Source of the DNA: UMGS1279 sp045540715
GTDB taxonomy: Bacteria; Bacillota; Clostridia; Oscillospirales; Acutalibacteraceae
Assembly: GCA_045540715.1 (NCBI GenBank)
Contig: JAZQHT010000006.1
Coordinates: 1 to 63,277 of the forward strand
Direction of reading: 5' to 3'
Length of the DNA stretch: 63,277 nt
The position numbers and the translations under genes were made by a program. The notes beneath the pieces were generated by a model. It searched no databases. It was not told the DNA's origin and worked only from the letters and a program-made list of their open reading frames with translations. This document shows positions 7,494 through 15,986 of the stretch, one piece after another; within the stretch, counting starts at the first letter, position 1; each line of letters starts with the position of its first letter.

Positions 7494-8342
7494 ATGGGCT
7501 TTTGTTATAATTGTGGAAAAGAAATTAAAGAAAATGAAAAGTTTTGCTCAAGTTGTGGTGCAGCGGTTACGGTAGAAAAAACAACAGTAGAAGTTGAAAC
7601 TGTTGATGCAACAGTTACTGAACCAGTAGTAACAACTATAGATAAGCCGGTAACGCAAGAGGTGGTTGCAGAAATGCCGGTAGCACAAGAGACGGTTACA
7701 CCTATACCTGTAGTGCAAGAAACAAGTGCACCAATGCCTATACAACAAACAATAGGTGTTGAAACCAAACCTAAGAAAAAATTAAACAAAAAACTTATTA
7801 TTTTAATAAGCGTAATAACAGCTGTTGCAATTACCATCGCAATTATTCTAGGCGTATTATCAAATAGTGGTTCTGATAGCGGAGATTATAAAGATGACTT
7901 AGAAGAGGCCTATGAATTAATTTCAACTACCGCAGAAGAAGCTGAAAGTTATTGTTCATTACAAAGTAAAGTTTGGCGCAACTGTATAATGGAAACCGAT
8001 AGTTACGAGACGGATAAATATACTAAAAGTTCTTATGGTTATTTTTATGATGATTTTAACACGGCATTATATGCATTTTATAGTGGGGAATCAGAAACTC
8101 GAGAGTTAATAGAATCTAATAACGAAAAAATTGATGAAATAATGTCAGATTTAAAAGACGCTCCAGAAAAGTATGAAGAAGAATACAAAGCAATTAGAGA
8201 AATGTACGTTGCATATTCTGAATTAGCAGATCTTGTTGTAGGAGATTCAACATATTCTTGGACAACCTTCGATAATGCATTAGAAGATGCAAAATCTAAT
8301 TATAAAGAAGCAAAATCTGCTGCAAAAGTATTAATTGAATAA
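7494..8342 (+). CDS. zinc-ribbon, single-pass membrane protein under XRE control
   Basis: The 282-aa protein has a double-CxxC ribbon at residues 4-24 (CYNCGKEI...CSSCG), a long Thr/Val/Glu/Pro-rich repetitive linker with VAQET and VVQET units (about 30-90), one membrane segment (KKLIILISVITAVAITIAII), and an acidic helical extracytoplasmic domain. ATG 7494 is chosen over the frame start at 7425 because that lies inside the promoter, and AAAGGTGACG precedes 7494. It follows a perfect consensus promoter overlapped by two operators, so expression is likely strong when derepressed. Function is unknown. Confidence 0.82.
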   Translation: MGFCYNCGKEIKENEKFCSSCGAAVTVEKTTVEVETVDATVTEPVVTTIDKPVTQEVVAEMPVAQETVTPIPVVQETSAPMPIQQTIGVETKPKKKLNKKLIILISVITAVAITIAIILGVLSNSGSDSGDYKDDLEEAYELISTTAEEAESYCSLQSKVWRNCIMETDSYETDKYTKSSYGYFYDDFNTALYAFYSGESETRELIESNNEKIDEIMSDLKDAPEKYEEEYKAIREMYVAYSELADLVVGDSTYSWTTFDNALEDAKSNYKEAKSAAKVLIE

Positions 8343-8349
8343 AATTACA

Positions 8350-8378
8350 GAGCCGAAAATACTTTCGGCTCATTTTTA
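8350..8378 (+). terminator. intrinsic terminator
   Basis: A 9-bp stem GAGCCGAAA/TTTCGGCTC is followed by a T-rich run. Confidence 0.85.
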
Positions 8379-8445
8379 TTTTTTAATGCAATTACTACAA
8401 TGTCGAACAATTTTTTAAATTTTTTTAAATTTATGTCATAGCTTA

Positions 8446-8474
8446 TTGATTTTTAAAATCTTGTTTGTTAAAAT
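8446..8474 (+). promoter_or_regulatory. sigma-A promoter of the nagA-ROK operon
   Basis: TTGATT and TAAAAT are separated by 17 bp, with TG upstream of the -10. It lies 37 bp before the nagA ATG. Confidence 0.65.
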
Positions 8475-8510
8475 TAAATTAGAAAAATGTTTGCCCCCGG
8501 AGGAATCATC

Positions 8511-9656
8511 ATGTTAAAAGTAATTATAAATGGTAAAATCATTTTACCTGACAGTATATTAGAAGATAAAGTTTTGTTATTTTCTGATAAAATTGAAGGC
8601 ATTATTACAAAAGAAGAAATTCCACAAGATGCAGAAATTATAGATGCTAGTGGCAGTTACGTAGCCCCTGGCCTTATCGATATGCATATTCACGGTTATT
8701 TAGGTAAAGACGTGTGCGACGGTGAAGAAGAAAGCATTAGAACCATTTCAAAAGGTTTAATTGCAAACGGTGTTACAGGTTACTTACCAACCACCATGAC
8801 TGTAGATATGAAGGTTATTAAAAAGGCTTTAGAGGTTTGCCGTTCTTTAAAAGAAGAAAGCAAAACTTGGGAAGGCTCTCAAATTTTGGGTTGTCACGCA
8901 GAAGGCCCCTTTATTAGCGAAAGCAAAAAAGGCGCACAAGACCCAAAATACATCTTAAAACCCGATGCAAAGTTTGTTAAAGAGTATGCAGATATTATTA
9001 GTGTTATAACCTTAGCACCCGAAACCGACACTGAAGACTTTGCAGCCATTAAAGAAATTGCCAAAGATACTAACGTAGTTGTTTCTATGGGACACACCTC
9101 TGCAGATTACGAAACAGCCCTTAATAGCACAAAGGTTGGCGTTAAACACGTAACACATTTATTTAACGCTATGACCCCATTAGCACATCGTGCGCCAGGT
9201 GTTGTTACAGCCGCCCTTAATAGTGATGCTTCTTGTGAATTAATAGTTGATACTTTTCACGTAAACTCAGCTTTTTACGATATGCTTTATAAACTAAAGG
9301 GTAGAAAGTTAGTATTTATTACCGACTGTCTTCCTGCAGGCGGCTTGCCTTATGGTGAATATACCTTGGGTGGCGCAAAAATTATTTACCGCGATATAGT
9401 TTGCCGACTTGAAGACGGCACAGTAGCAGGTAGTGTTTTACAACTTAATAAAGGTGTTTGGAACGTATATAAAAATTCCAATATTCCTTTAAACGAGTGC
9501 GTTAACGGTGCATCATTAAACCCTGCAACCACACTTGGCATTGCTGACAAAAAAGGTTCTCTTACTGTTGGCAAGGATGCAGATATTATTATTGCAGATG
9601 CACAGTTTAACATAGAAAAGACCATCATCAAAGGAGAAATCAAGTATGAATCTTAA
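8511..9656 (+). CDS. nagA: N-acetylglucosamine-6-phosphate deacetylase
   Basis: NagA removes the acetyl group from GlcNAc-6-phosphate to give glucosamine-6-phosphate. The 381-aa protein shows the family landmarks: the metal-proximal HIHGYLGKDVCDG, the metal-binding E in CHAEGPF, GHTSADYE, HLFNAMTPLAHR, and the catalytic Asp in VFITDC. C-terminal NPATTLGIADKKGSLTVGKDADI is typical. ATG 8511 has a near-perfect GGAGG 7 nt upstream, so it is preferred to the frame start at 8487. A ROK kinase gene overlaps its last 11 nt, which supports an amino-sugar catabolic pair. Confidence 0.95.
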   Translation: MLKVIINGKIILPDSILEDKVLLFSDKIEGIITKEEIPQDAEIIDASGSYVAPGLIDMHIHGYLGKDVCDGEEESIRTISKGLIANGVTGYLPTTMTVDMKVIKKALEVCRSLKEESKTWEGSQILGCHAEGPFISESKKGAQDPKYILKPDAKFVKEYADIISVITLAPETDTEDFAAIKEIAKDTNVVVSMGHTSADYETALNSTKVGVKHVTHLFNAMTPLAHRAPGVVTAALNSDASCELIVDTFHVNSAFYDMLYKLKGRKLVFITDCLPAGGLPYGEYTLGGAKIIYRDIVCRLEDGTVAGSVLQLNKGVWNVYKNSNIPLNECVNGASLNPATTLGIADKKGSLTVGKDADIIIADAQFNIEKTIIKGEIKYES

Positions 9657-11022
9657 AGTAAAAGCCAAATTAGACCCCGGTTTTCAGCCACTTTCATTAG
9701 TTTGCCGTGAAATGCGTGAAGCAACTAAAGAAGACGGTCAAGACCTAATTATTGCAATAGAAAGAAATAAAGGTTATACCACAACCTATAAAACCCGTAT
9801 TTTAAAAGACGGCACAGGCAAAGACGAGCAAAACTACCGTTTTGTTGAAAGAATGGTTAAGGCTTTACTTTGGGTAGCAGGCGGCTATAAAATTTATATT
9901 GCCGGTAGCGAAATTGTTGGTGCAAAAATTAAAGAAGCTTATTCTTACGGCGGCGCTCGTGAATTTGACGTTAAATTTATGGAACGCGTTTACGAAACAA
10001 AATTTGAAGTTATTACTTGCGATATTAAAGATGCCCCAAAAGATAAATCTTCAGCATCTCCTGTTGGCCGCCATTTAGATGGTTGCCGCATTGGTTTTGA
10101 TGCAGGCGGCTCCGACAGAAAGGTTTCTGCAGTAATAGACGGAGAAAGCGTTTATAGTGAAGAAGTAGTATGGTTCCCCAAAATTACTGCCGACCCCGAA
10201 TATCATTATCAAGGCATTTTAGAAGCTATGAAAACTGCCGCTTCACATATGCCACGTGTTGATGCAATCGGTGTTTCTTCGGCTGGCGTTTACGTTGATA
10301 ACAGAATTATGGTTGCATCACTTTTCTTAAAGGTTAGCGATGAAGACTTTGAAAAGAAAGTTAAAAATATGTATATAGACGTTGCAAAAGAAATAGGCGA
10401 AAATATTCCTATTGAAGTTGCTAACGATGGCGACGTTACAGCACTTGCAGGCGCTATGGATTTAAACGATAATTCCGTACTTGGCGTTGCAATGGGCACA
10501 AGTGAAGCCGCAGGTTACGTGGACCCTGAAGGTAATATTACAGGCTGGTTAAACGAACTTGCTTTTGCTCCTGTTGACTTTAGCTTAGATGCTATGGAAG
10601 ATGAGTGGTCGGGAGATATCGGTTGCGGTGTTAAATACTTCTCACAAGACGGTGTTATTAAATTAGCACCCGCAGCAGGCATTACTTTAGATGAAAGTCT
10701 TTCTCCTGCAGAAAAACTTAAGGTTGTTCAAGGTCTTATGAAAGACGGCGATAAGCGTGCGGCCGATATATACGATACTATTGGCGCTTATTTTGGTTAC
10801 GCAATTGCATTTTATGCAGAATTTTACGATATTAAACACGTTATTATTATGGGCCGTGTAACAAGCGGAGAAGGCGGCCAAATTTTACTATCTCGCGCAC
10901 AAGAGGTTTTAGATAAAGAATTCCCAAGTCTTGCAAGCAAAGTAAAATTACATATCCCCGACGAAAAATCTCGTCGTGTTGGTCAGTCAGCAGCTGCTGC
11001 AAGCCTTCCAAAATTAAATTAA
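9646..11022 (+). CDS. ROK-family sugar kinase with N-terminal extension
   Basis: The 458-aa protein has a C-terminal ROK kinase: phosphate-binding FDAGGSDRK (near residue 150), GVSSAGVYVDNRI, NDGDVTALAGA, and GVAMGTSEAAGYV. It carries about 145 N-terminal residues not found in standard ROK kinases (about 300 aa), and the usual zinc motif (GHxxxxxxxxCxCGxxGC) is replaced by WLNELAFAPVDFS. Overlap with nagA and shared operon suggest phosphorylation of an amino sugar such as GlcNAc, but substrate is inferred from context only. The missing zinc site marks it as a divergent subfamily. Confidence 0.85.
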   Translation: MNLKVKAKLDPGFQPLSLVCREMREATKEDGQDLIIAIERNKGYTTTYKTRILKDGTGKDEQNYRFVERMVKALLWVAGGYKIYIAGSEIVGAKIKEAYSYGGAREFDVKFMERVYETKFEVITCDIKDAPKDKSSASPVGRHLDGCRIGFDAGGSDRKVSAVIDGESVYSEEVVWFPKITADPEYHYQGILEAMKTAASHMPRVDAIGVSSAGVYVDNRIMVASLFLKVSDEDFEKKVKNMYIDVAKEIGENIPIEVANDGDVTALAGAMDLNDNSVLGVAMGTSEAAGYVDPEGNITGWLNELAFAPVDFSLDAMEDEWSGDIGCGVKYFSQDGVIKLAPAAGITLDESLSPAEKLKVVQGLMKDGDKRAADIYDTIGAYFGYAIAFYAEFYDIKHVIIMGRVTSGEGGQILLSRAQEVLDKEFPSLASKVKLHIPDEKSRRVGQSAAAASLPKLN

Positions 11023-11027
11023 GCTTT

Positions 11028-11056
11028 AGCCCGTAGTTAAAAACTACGGGCTTTTT
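11028..11056 (+). terminator. intrinsic terminator
   Basis: An 11-bp stem AGCCCGTAGTT/AACTACGGGCT is followed by five T after the ROK gene. Confidence 0.88.
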
Positions 11057-11117
11057 ATTGCAAAAAAATACAATTTGTGATATTTTAGTATATATAAAAA
11101 CATAAGGGGTGTTATTC

Positions 11118-11903
11118 TTGAAGTTTAATGTAAATCATCCTATACTTTTCGTTATAGTCGGCCTTATTATTGCCGTTGTTTTAGGGCAATCAATTTACTT
11201 TTTAATTAAAGCAATGCGCCGTGCGAAAGAATTAGGAATTTCATCTTCCAAAATTAAAAAAACAATTTCTTCTTCAGCGGTATTTACCGTGGCTCCCGCT
11301 ATTTCAATTTTAGTTGGCGTTATTGCTTTATCTAAATCATTAGGTGTTGCATTACCTTGGTTAAGACTTTCGGTTATAGGTTCCATCACTTACGAAAACG
11401 TTGCAGCAGGTAACGCTTTAAATGCGGCAGGGCAAACTATGAGCGAAACCGTTACAGATCCAAGCCTTTACGTTACTGTTTTATGGGTTATGACAATCGG
11501 TATTGCAGCAGGTATTGTATTAGTTCCATTTTTAACCAAGCGTATTCAAGGCGGTATGGTTAAAATGGGTATGAAAGATAAAAAATGGGCGGAAATTTTT
11601 AATAACGCTATGTTCTTAGGTATGATTTCTGCATTTTTAGGTTATGTTTTCTGCGATATTGAACGTCTATGGAAAGCTCAAGACGGTGTTTATACAGTAG
11701 TTAAAAAAGGCGTAACTTACACTTATTCTGCAACTTCAGGTTTAATACCTGCACTTGTTATGCTTGTTTCTGCTATTGTTATGGCAATTTGCGGACTTAT
11801 TTCTAAAAAGTTAAAGGCTCGCTGGATTGAAGATTACGCATTACCACTAAGCCTAATAGCAGGTATGATATCGGCAATACCTTTAACAAATTGGTTAGGA
11901 TAG
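11118..11903 (+). CDS. DUF5058-family polytopic membrane protein
   Basis: The 261-aa protein has about six hydrophobic segments and resembles the DUF5058 family (AISILVGVIALSKSLGVALPWLRLSVIGS is characteristic). I take the TTG at 11118 as start because AAGGGG lies 8 nt before it; the GTG at 11109 overlaps that SD. It precedes a second membrane protein and an M20 peptidase at 1-13 nt spacing, which suggests a two-component transporter or channel feeding the peptidase. The transport role is inference. Confidence 0.75.
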   Translation: MKFNVNHPILFVIVGLIIAVVLGQSIYFLIKAMRRAKELGISSSKIKKTISSSAVFTVAPAISILVGVIALSKSLGVALPWLRLSVIGSITYENVAAGNALNAAGQTMSETVTDPSLYVTVLWVMTIGIAAGIVLVPFLTKRIQGGMVKMGMKDKKWAEIFNNAMFLGMISAFLGYVFCDIERLWKAQDGVYTVVKKGVTYTYSATSGLIPALVMLVSAIVMAICGLISKKLKARWIEDYALPLSLIAGMISAIPLTNWLG

Positions 11904-11916
11904 GAGGACACGAAAA

Positions 11917-12582
11917 ATGAAAAAGAATTTAACTTATATGGAAAGTGTCCACCGTGATGGACGTATTTGGGGTATAGTTGTTGGCCTAATAATTATGGTT
12001 TTTCCTCTTGCCGTTTCTATTATATTTCAATGTGTGCCCAATTGGTCAGTATTGGTTGATGGTATAATTGCAACAGCGCCAATGTACTGGGCTGTGGGTA
12101 TTGTTGAAATTTTCACCTACGTTCCAATGTTAGGTGCAGGCGGCACATATTTATCTTTTATTACAGGTAATATTTCAAACCTAAAACTTCCTTGCGCTAT
12201 TGATGCTATGGAACGTGCAGAAGTTAAAGCTTCAAGCGAAGAAGGGGAAGTTATTTCTACAATTGCAATTGCTGTTTCAAGCATTGTAACCACTTTAGTA
12301 ATTATTGTTGGTGTTATTTGTTTAGTACCATTAACACCCATTTTAGAATCTCCCGAATTAAAACCCGCATTTGATATGATTTTACCGGCACTTTTTGGTG
12401 GCCTTGCAGTTGTATTTGTTGCCAAAAACACAAAACTTGCAATTGCTCCCATTATTTTAATGCTATTATTATTTATTTTTGTACCCGCATTAGATTCATC
12501 AACTGTTGGTATTATGGTACCTGTTGGCGTTGTATTAACTGTTGCGGTTGCAAGATTTATGTATAAGAAAGGTTGGCTATAA
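11917..12582 (+). CDS. membrane protein partner of the DUF5058 protein
   Basis: The 221-aa protein has about six membrane segments. YVPMLGAGGTYLSFITGNISNLKLPCAIDAMERAEV is a conspicuous polar loop, followed by a charged stretch SSEEGEV. AGGAGG precedes the ATG, 13 nt after the DUF5058 gene. I know no biochemical function; the pairing with DUF5058 and a following M20 peptidase suggests one membrane complex. Confidence 0.7.
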   Translation: MKKNLTYMESVHRDGRIWGIVVGLIIMVFPLAVSIIFQCVPNWSVLVDGIIATAPMYWAVGIVEIFTYVPMLGAGGTYLSFITGNISNLKLPCAIDAMERAEVKASSEEGEVISTIAIAVSSIVTTLVIIVGVICLVPLTPILESPELKPAFDMILPALFGGLAVVFVAKNTKLAIAPIILMLLLFIFVPALDSSTVGIMVPVGVVLTVAVARFMYKKGWL

Positions 12583-12583
12583 T

Positions 12584-14017
12584 ATGTGGTGGTTAATACC
12601 TGTATTTATAGTTGTAGCATTTTTTGCTGTACTAATAATTCGCACAATAAACTTTAAACCTCGCAAACAAATTGATATTATTAATACCGAAGAAACTTTT
12701 GATAAAGAAAAGGCGGTTAAAAATTTACAAGAGCTTGTTCGCTGCAAAACCGTGTCTTATAGAGATTCTTCTTTAGAAGACGATGCCGAATTTCAAAAGC
12801 TTATAGATAAATTGCCAAAACTTTATCCAAACGTTTTTAAGCATTGCGAATTTACAAAGTTAGAAGACAGAGGCTTACTATTTTGCTTAAAAGGTAAAAA
12901 TGATGGTGATCCAGCTGTTTTAATGGCCCATTACGACGTTGTTCCCGTTTTAGAAGAAGGTTGGCAAAAACCACCATTTGAAGCAATAATTGAAGATAAC
13001 GTTATGTGGGGCAGAGGAACTTTAGATACTAAAGTTACCTTTAACGGAATTTTATTTGCAGCCGATCATCTTTTAGCAAACGGCTTTGTACCCGAAAATA
13101 CAGTTTATTTTGCTTTTTCGGGCGGTGAAGAAATAAACGGCAATGGTGCTTTGCACATAGTTAATTATTTTTCAGAAAAGGGTATTACGCCAAGTATGGT
13201 TGTTGACGAGGGCGGCGGTGTTGTAGAAAACGTATTCCCGGGCGTTAAAATGCCTTGCGCATTAATAGGTATCGCCGAAAAGGGTATGTTAAATGCAAAA
13301 TATTCCGTTTCTTCTTCAGGCGGACACGCATCCGCACCAAAACCAAACGCACCAATAGATAGGTTATCTAAAGCTTGTTGTAAGGTGTTAAGTAAACCCT
13401 TTAAATCTCATATAACACCACCCGTTGCACAAATGTTTGATACTTTGGGCCGTTATTCATCATTTTTATATAGGATGATTTTTGCAAATCTTTGGCTTTT
13501 TAAACCTGTTTTAGATATGCTTTGCAAAATGCAAGGCGGCGAGCTAAACGCTTTAATGCGTACAACCGTAGCATTTACACAAATGAAAGGTTCAGATGCA
13601 CCAAACGTTATTCCACCCAAAGCAGAAATGGTGGCTAATATGCGTTTAAACCCTTACGATACTATGGATTCGGCTTTAGAATATTTACGTAAAACCGTAA
13701 ATGATGAAAATGTTGAAATTACCGCAATAGACGGTATGAACCCAAGCAGAATTTCGGTTACAGATTGCGAAGGATATAATAAAGTAGCAAAAGCAGTAGC
13801 ATCAACATGGAAGGGAAGCATTGTTTCTCCTTACTTAATGGTGCAATGTTCAGATAGCCGTCATTACGGCAAAATTTCTGATAAGGTTTATCGTTTTTCT
13901 GCTATGGACTTAACAGCCGAAGAACGCTCAACTATTCACGGCCATAACGAAAGAATTCGTTTAGATGCGCTTTATCGCTCGGTTGAATTTTTTATTAGAC
14001 TTTTAAAACAATGCTAA
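12584..14017 (+). CDS. membrane-anchored M20-family metallopeptidase
   Basis: The 477-aa protein starts with one membrane segment (MWWLIPVFIVVAFFAVLII) and then an M20 di-zinc peptidase: the HYDVVPV metal motif, WGRGTLDTK, GGEE (catalytic Glu and metal Glu), VVDEGGG, and SSGGHASAP at the start of the dimerisation lid. The C-terminal histidines in DSRHYG and IHGHNERI are in place. The layout resembles PM20D1/carboxypeptidase-type M20 enzymes acting on dipeptides or N-acyl amino acids. ATG 12584 follows the preceding stop by 1 nt with AAAGGTTGG upstream. Confidence 0.88.
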   Translation: MWWLIPVFIVVAFFAVLIIRTINFKPRKQIDIINTEETFDKEKAVKNLQELVRCKTVSYRDSSLEDDAEFQKLIDKLPKLYPNVFKHCEFTKLEDRGLLFCLKGKNDGDPAVLMAHYDVVPVLEEGWQKPPFEAIIEDNVMWGRGTLDTKVTFNGILFAADHLLANGFVPENTVYFAFSGGEEINGNGALHIVNYFSEKGITPSMVVDEGGGVVENVFPGVKMPCALIGIAEKGMLNAKYSVSSSGGHASAPKPNAPIDRLSKACCKVLSKPFKSHITPPVAQMFDTLGRYSSFLYRMIFANLWLFKPVLDMLCKMQGGELNALMRTTVAFTQMKGSDAPNVIPPKAEMVANMRLNPYDTMDSALEYLRKTVNDENVEITAIDGMNPSRISVTDCEGYNKVAKAVASTWKGSIVSPYLMVQCSDSRHYGKISDKVYRFSAMDLTAEERSTIHGHNERIRLDALYRSVEFFIRLLKQC

Positions 14018-14020
14018 ATT

Positions 14021-14049
14021 AAAACCTCTGATTTTTTCAGAGGTTTTTT
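14021..14049 (+). terminator. intrinsic terminator
   Basis: A stem AAAACCTCTGA/TCAGAGGTTTT with a T loop and trailing T run. Confidence 0.85.
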
Positions 14050-14108
14050 GTTGCTTTTATACTGTAAAAATGATATGATATTTTTATAAAAACAATAAAG
14101 GATAAATT

Positions 14109-15107
14109 ATGAAATTAAAAGTTTTAACAATTTTTATTTGTTTTGCTGTTTTGTTGTGTGGTTGTAGTAATAACGTGGCAAAAACCAGTAGCGTTATACC
14201 AATACAAAGTAGCACCATAACTTCTACTGTTGATTTTTCGGCACCGCCTTATTTAGTGCAAAATTATAGTGGCGAAAACGATCAGCTTTTGCATATTTTC
14301 GACCACGATAAAACACTAATGTTTTATGGCGAATTAAGTGATGAAAAATATCAATCCGCCTTTTTAGAACTTGAAGCCGTTTTAAATGGATATAGCCGTG
14401 ATATTTCGGTTGTTTGCTATTCACTTAATAATAAAAAAGCTATAAGCTATAATACAAATGCCCGTATGTTTTGCGCTTGTACGGTAAAAGCGGCCTTTAA
14501 CCTTTTCGCTTGTAAAGAAATGGATAACGGTGTTGGCTCTTTAGATACAGTTATGACCTACCAAGAAAAGCATTACGAACCGGGCACGGGGGATATGCAA
14601 TATTCTTCTTATGGCACACAGTTTAATATGAAAACAATACTTCATAAAAGTATGAGTATATCAGATAACGTAGGGTATCTGATGAGTGTTGATTATTTCG
14701 GCAGAGAAAAATACAACACTTTTATTGAAAATTTGGGTTGTAGCAGTTTAAAAATTAAACCAACCGTTTGGGCATTAAAAGCAAGCGCTAAAGACCTTGC
14801 AATTATCTGGCGCGAAATTTATAAATATGTAAATTCTGACGCTATGCATGCCGAATTTTTCTATAATAGTTGCACCAATACACCCGATAATTACGCAACT
14901 CTAGCCCTTGGCGATAAATATACAATTTCTCATAAGCAAGGGCATAACAATACTGCCGCCTGGCCATCTTATAGTGATGCCGGAATTGTTTGGAAAGGTA
15001 ACGATAGTTATATTGTAGCCATTATTACAAACTCTTTAGGCCCTAACGCAGAAAGCCGCAAAGTTATGGCAGATGCAATTAAAATAATTGATGAAAAATT
15101 ATTTTAA
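14109..15107 (+). CDS. class A beta-lactamase-fold lipoprotein with Cys at the nucleophile position
   Basis: The 332-aa protein has a lipoprotein signal (LLCGC, Cys19) and a serine beta-lactamase/DD-peptidase-like domain. The SDN motif (Ser185-Asp186-Asn187 in SMSISDNVGY) is intact, and KQG at 276-278 stands where KTG is expected. The SxxK motif reads CTVK (Cys124 to Lys127), so the usual Ser nucleophile is replaced by Cys. It may be inactive, thiol-based, or non-lactamase. No resistance context is present. A single gene between two terminators/regulatory regions. Confidence 0.75.
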   Translation: MKLKVLTIFICFAVLLCGCSNNVAKTSSVIPIQSSTITSTVDFSAPPYLVQNYSGENDQLLHIFDHDKTLMFYGELSDEKYQSAFLELEAVLNGYSRDISVVCYSLNNKKAISYNTNARMFCACTVKAAFNLFACKEMDNGVGSLDTVMTYQEKHYEPGTGDMQYSSYGTQFNMKTILHKSMSISDNVGYLMSVDYFGREKYNTFIENLGCSSLKIKPTVWALKASAKDLAIIWREIYKYVNSDAMHAEFFYNSCTNTPDNYATLALGDKYTISHKQGHNNTAAWPSYSDAGIVWKGNDSYIVAIITNSLGPNAESRKVMADAIKIIDEKLF

Positions 15108-15115
15108 AAAACACT

Positions 15116-15143
15116 TTACAAGTATATTTTAGAGTGCTATAAT
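15116..15143 (+). promoter_or_regulatory. promoter of the cobalamin riboswitch operon
   Basis: TTTACA and TATAAT are spaced by 16 bp, with TGC forming an extended -10. Transcription would begin about 15150, just before the aptamer. Confidence 0.65.
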
Positions 15144-15163
15144 ACTAAACGAAAATTTAATAT

Positions 15164-15331
15164 AAAAATACGGTTCATTAGATTAATAGGGAATTCGGTT
15201 AGAATCCGAAGCAACCACCATTACTGTATTTGACGAATAAAGGCATATACGTCATTGAGAATTTTTTCTTGAGAAGACTTGTCTTTTGCGTGAATCACTT
15301 AGTCATAAGTCAGGATACCTGCCGTATTTTT
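15164..15331 (+). ncRNA. cobalamin riboswitch
   Basis: The leader has P1 arms AAAAATACGG and CCGTATTTTT, GGGAATTCGGT...GAATCCGAAGC, the ACTGTA element, and the conserved B12-box AGTCAGGATACCTGCC (15308-15323). This is the AdoCbl-type aptamer. A strong terminator hairpin follows at 15381, so control is probably by premature termination when cobalamin is bound. It controls the DUF4430 lipoprotein and the corrinoid adenosyltransferase downstream. Confidence 0.92.
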
Positions 15332-15380
15332 GGAAAGCTTACTTGGGTATGGAAGTAAAAGAGCCAAAAATAAAACTTTC

Positions 15381-15412
15381 AACCCTTTTAGTTAACGCTA
15401 AAAGGGTTTTTG
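15381..15412 (+). terminator. riboswitch expression-platform terminator
   Basis: An 11-bp stem AACCCTTTTAG/CTAAAAGGGTT ends in a T run, about 50 nt after the aptamer and 100 nt before the first gene. Confidence 0.85.
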
Positions 15413-15509
15413 TTTTAATTAACTGCGTTTATTTTTTAAGCCCATGTTAAGCAAAAAACCGCTTAATAAGGGCTATGCCTTATTAAAATAAAAAAAAGAA
15501 GGTATTTTT

Positions 15510-15977
15510 ATGAAAAAACTATTCACACTAACCATCGCAATTTTTATGCTATTGTTTGTTTGCGGCTGTACTGTTCAAACACCCGACGAATTTTACAGTA
15601 GCAACACCGCTGATAAGCCAAACGCAATAGGCAGTGTTACAATTAGTATTAATTGCAATACAATAAAAGACAAGGTAGAAAATCCCGTAATTTTAGATAG
15701 TGCCGAGTTTAAAATTAATAAGGGCGAAACAGTTTACGATATTTTATTAGAAGCCACCGCAAAAAATAAAATTCATTTAGAAACCGAAGGCGAAAAAGGT
15801 TCTGAATACGTAGTGGCAGTTAATAATATTTATCAAATGGCTTATGGTGAAATGTCGGGTTGGTTGTTTTATATAAACGGCGAAATGGCAATGACTAGTA
15901 TGGCCCAGTATGAGCTAACCCCCGGCGATAAAATTGAAATTTTATATTCAACCAATTTTGGCGAAGATTTAAAATAG
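15510..15977 (+). CDS. DUF4430 lipoprotein, probable corrinoid-binding
   Basis: The 155-aa protein has a lipoprotein signal (LFVCGC) and one DUF4430 domain. KINKGETVYDILLEA, YGEMSGWLFYINGEMA and LTPGDKIEILYST are typical; the domain is related to the C-terminal domain of intrinsic factor/transcobalamin. Control by a cobalamin riboswitch and cotranscription with cobO strongly suggest a role in cobalamin capture at the cell surface, though binding is inferred. SD AAGAAGG precedes the ATG. Confidence 0.85.
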   Translation: MKKLFTLTIAIFMLLFVCGCTVQTPDEFYSSNTADKPNAIGSVTISINCNTIKDKVENPVILDSAEFKINKGETVYDILLEATAKNKIHLETEGEKGSEYVVAVNNIYQMAYGEMSGWLFYINGEMAMTSMAQYELTPGDKIEILYSTNFGEDLK

Positions 15978-15986
15978 GAGATAGTT

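Noticed and set aside
14109..15107. Antibiotic-resistance beta-lactamase
   Set aside because: The catalytic Ser is Cys and KTG is KQG, and no regulator or mobile element is nearby; resistance is not supported.
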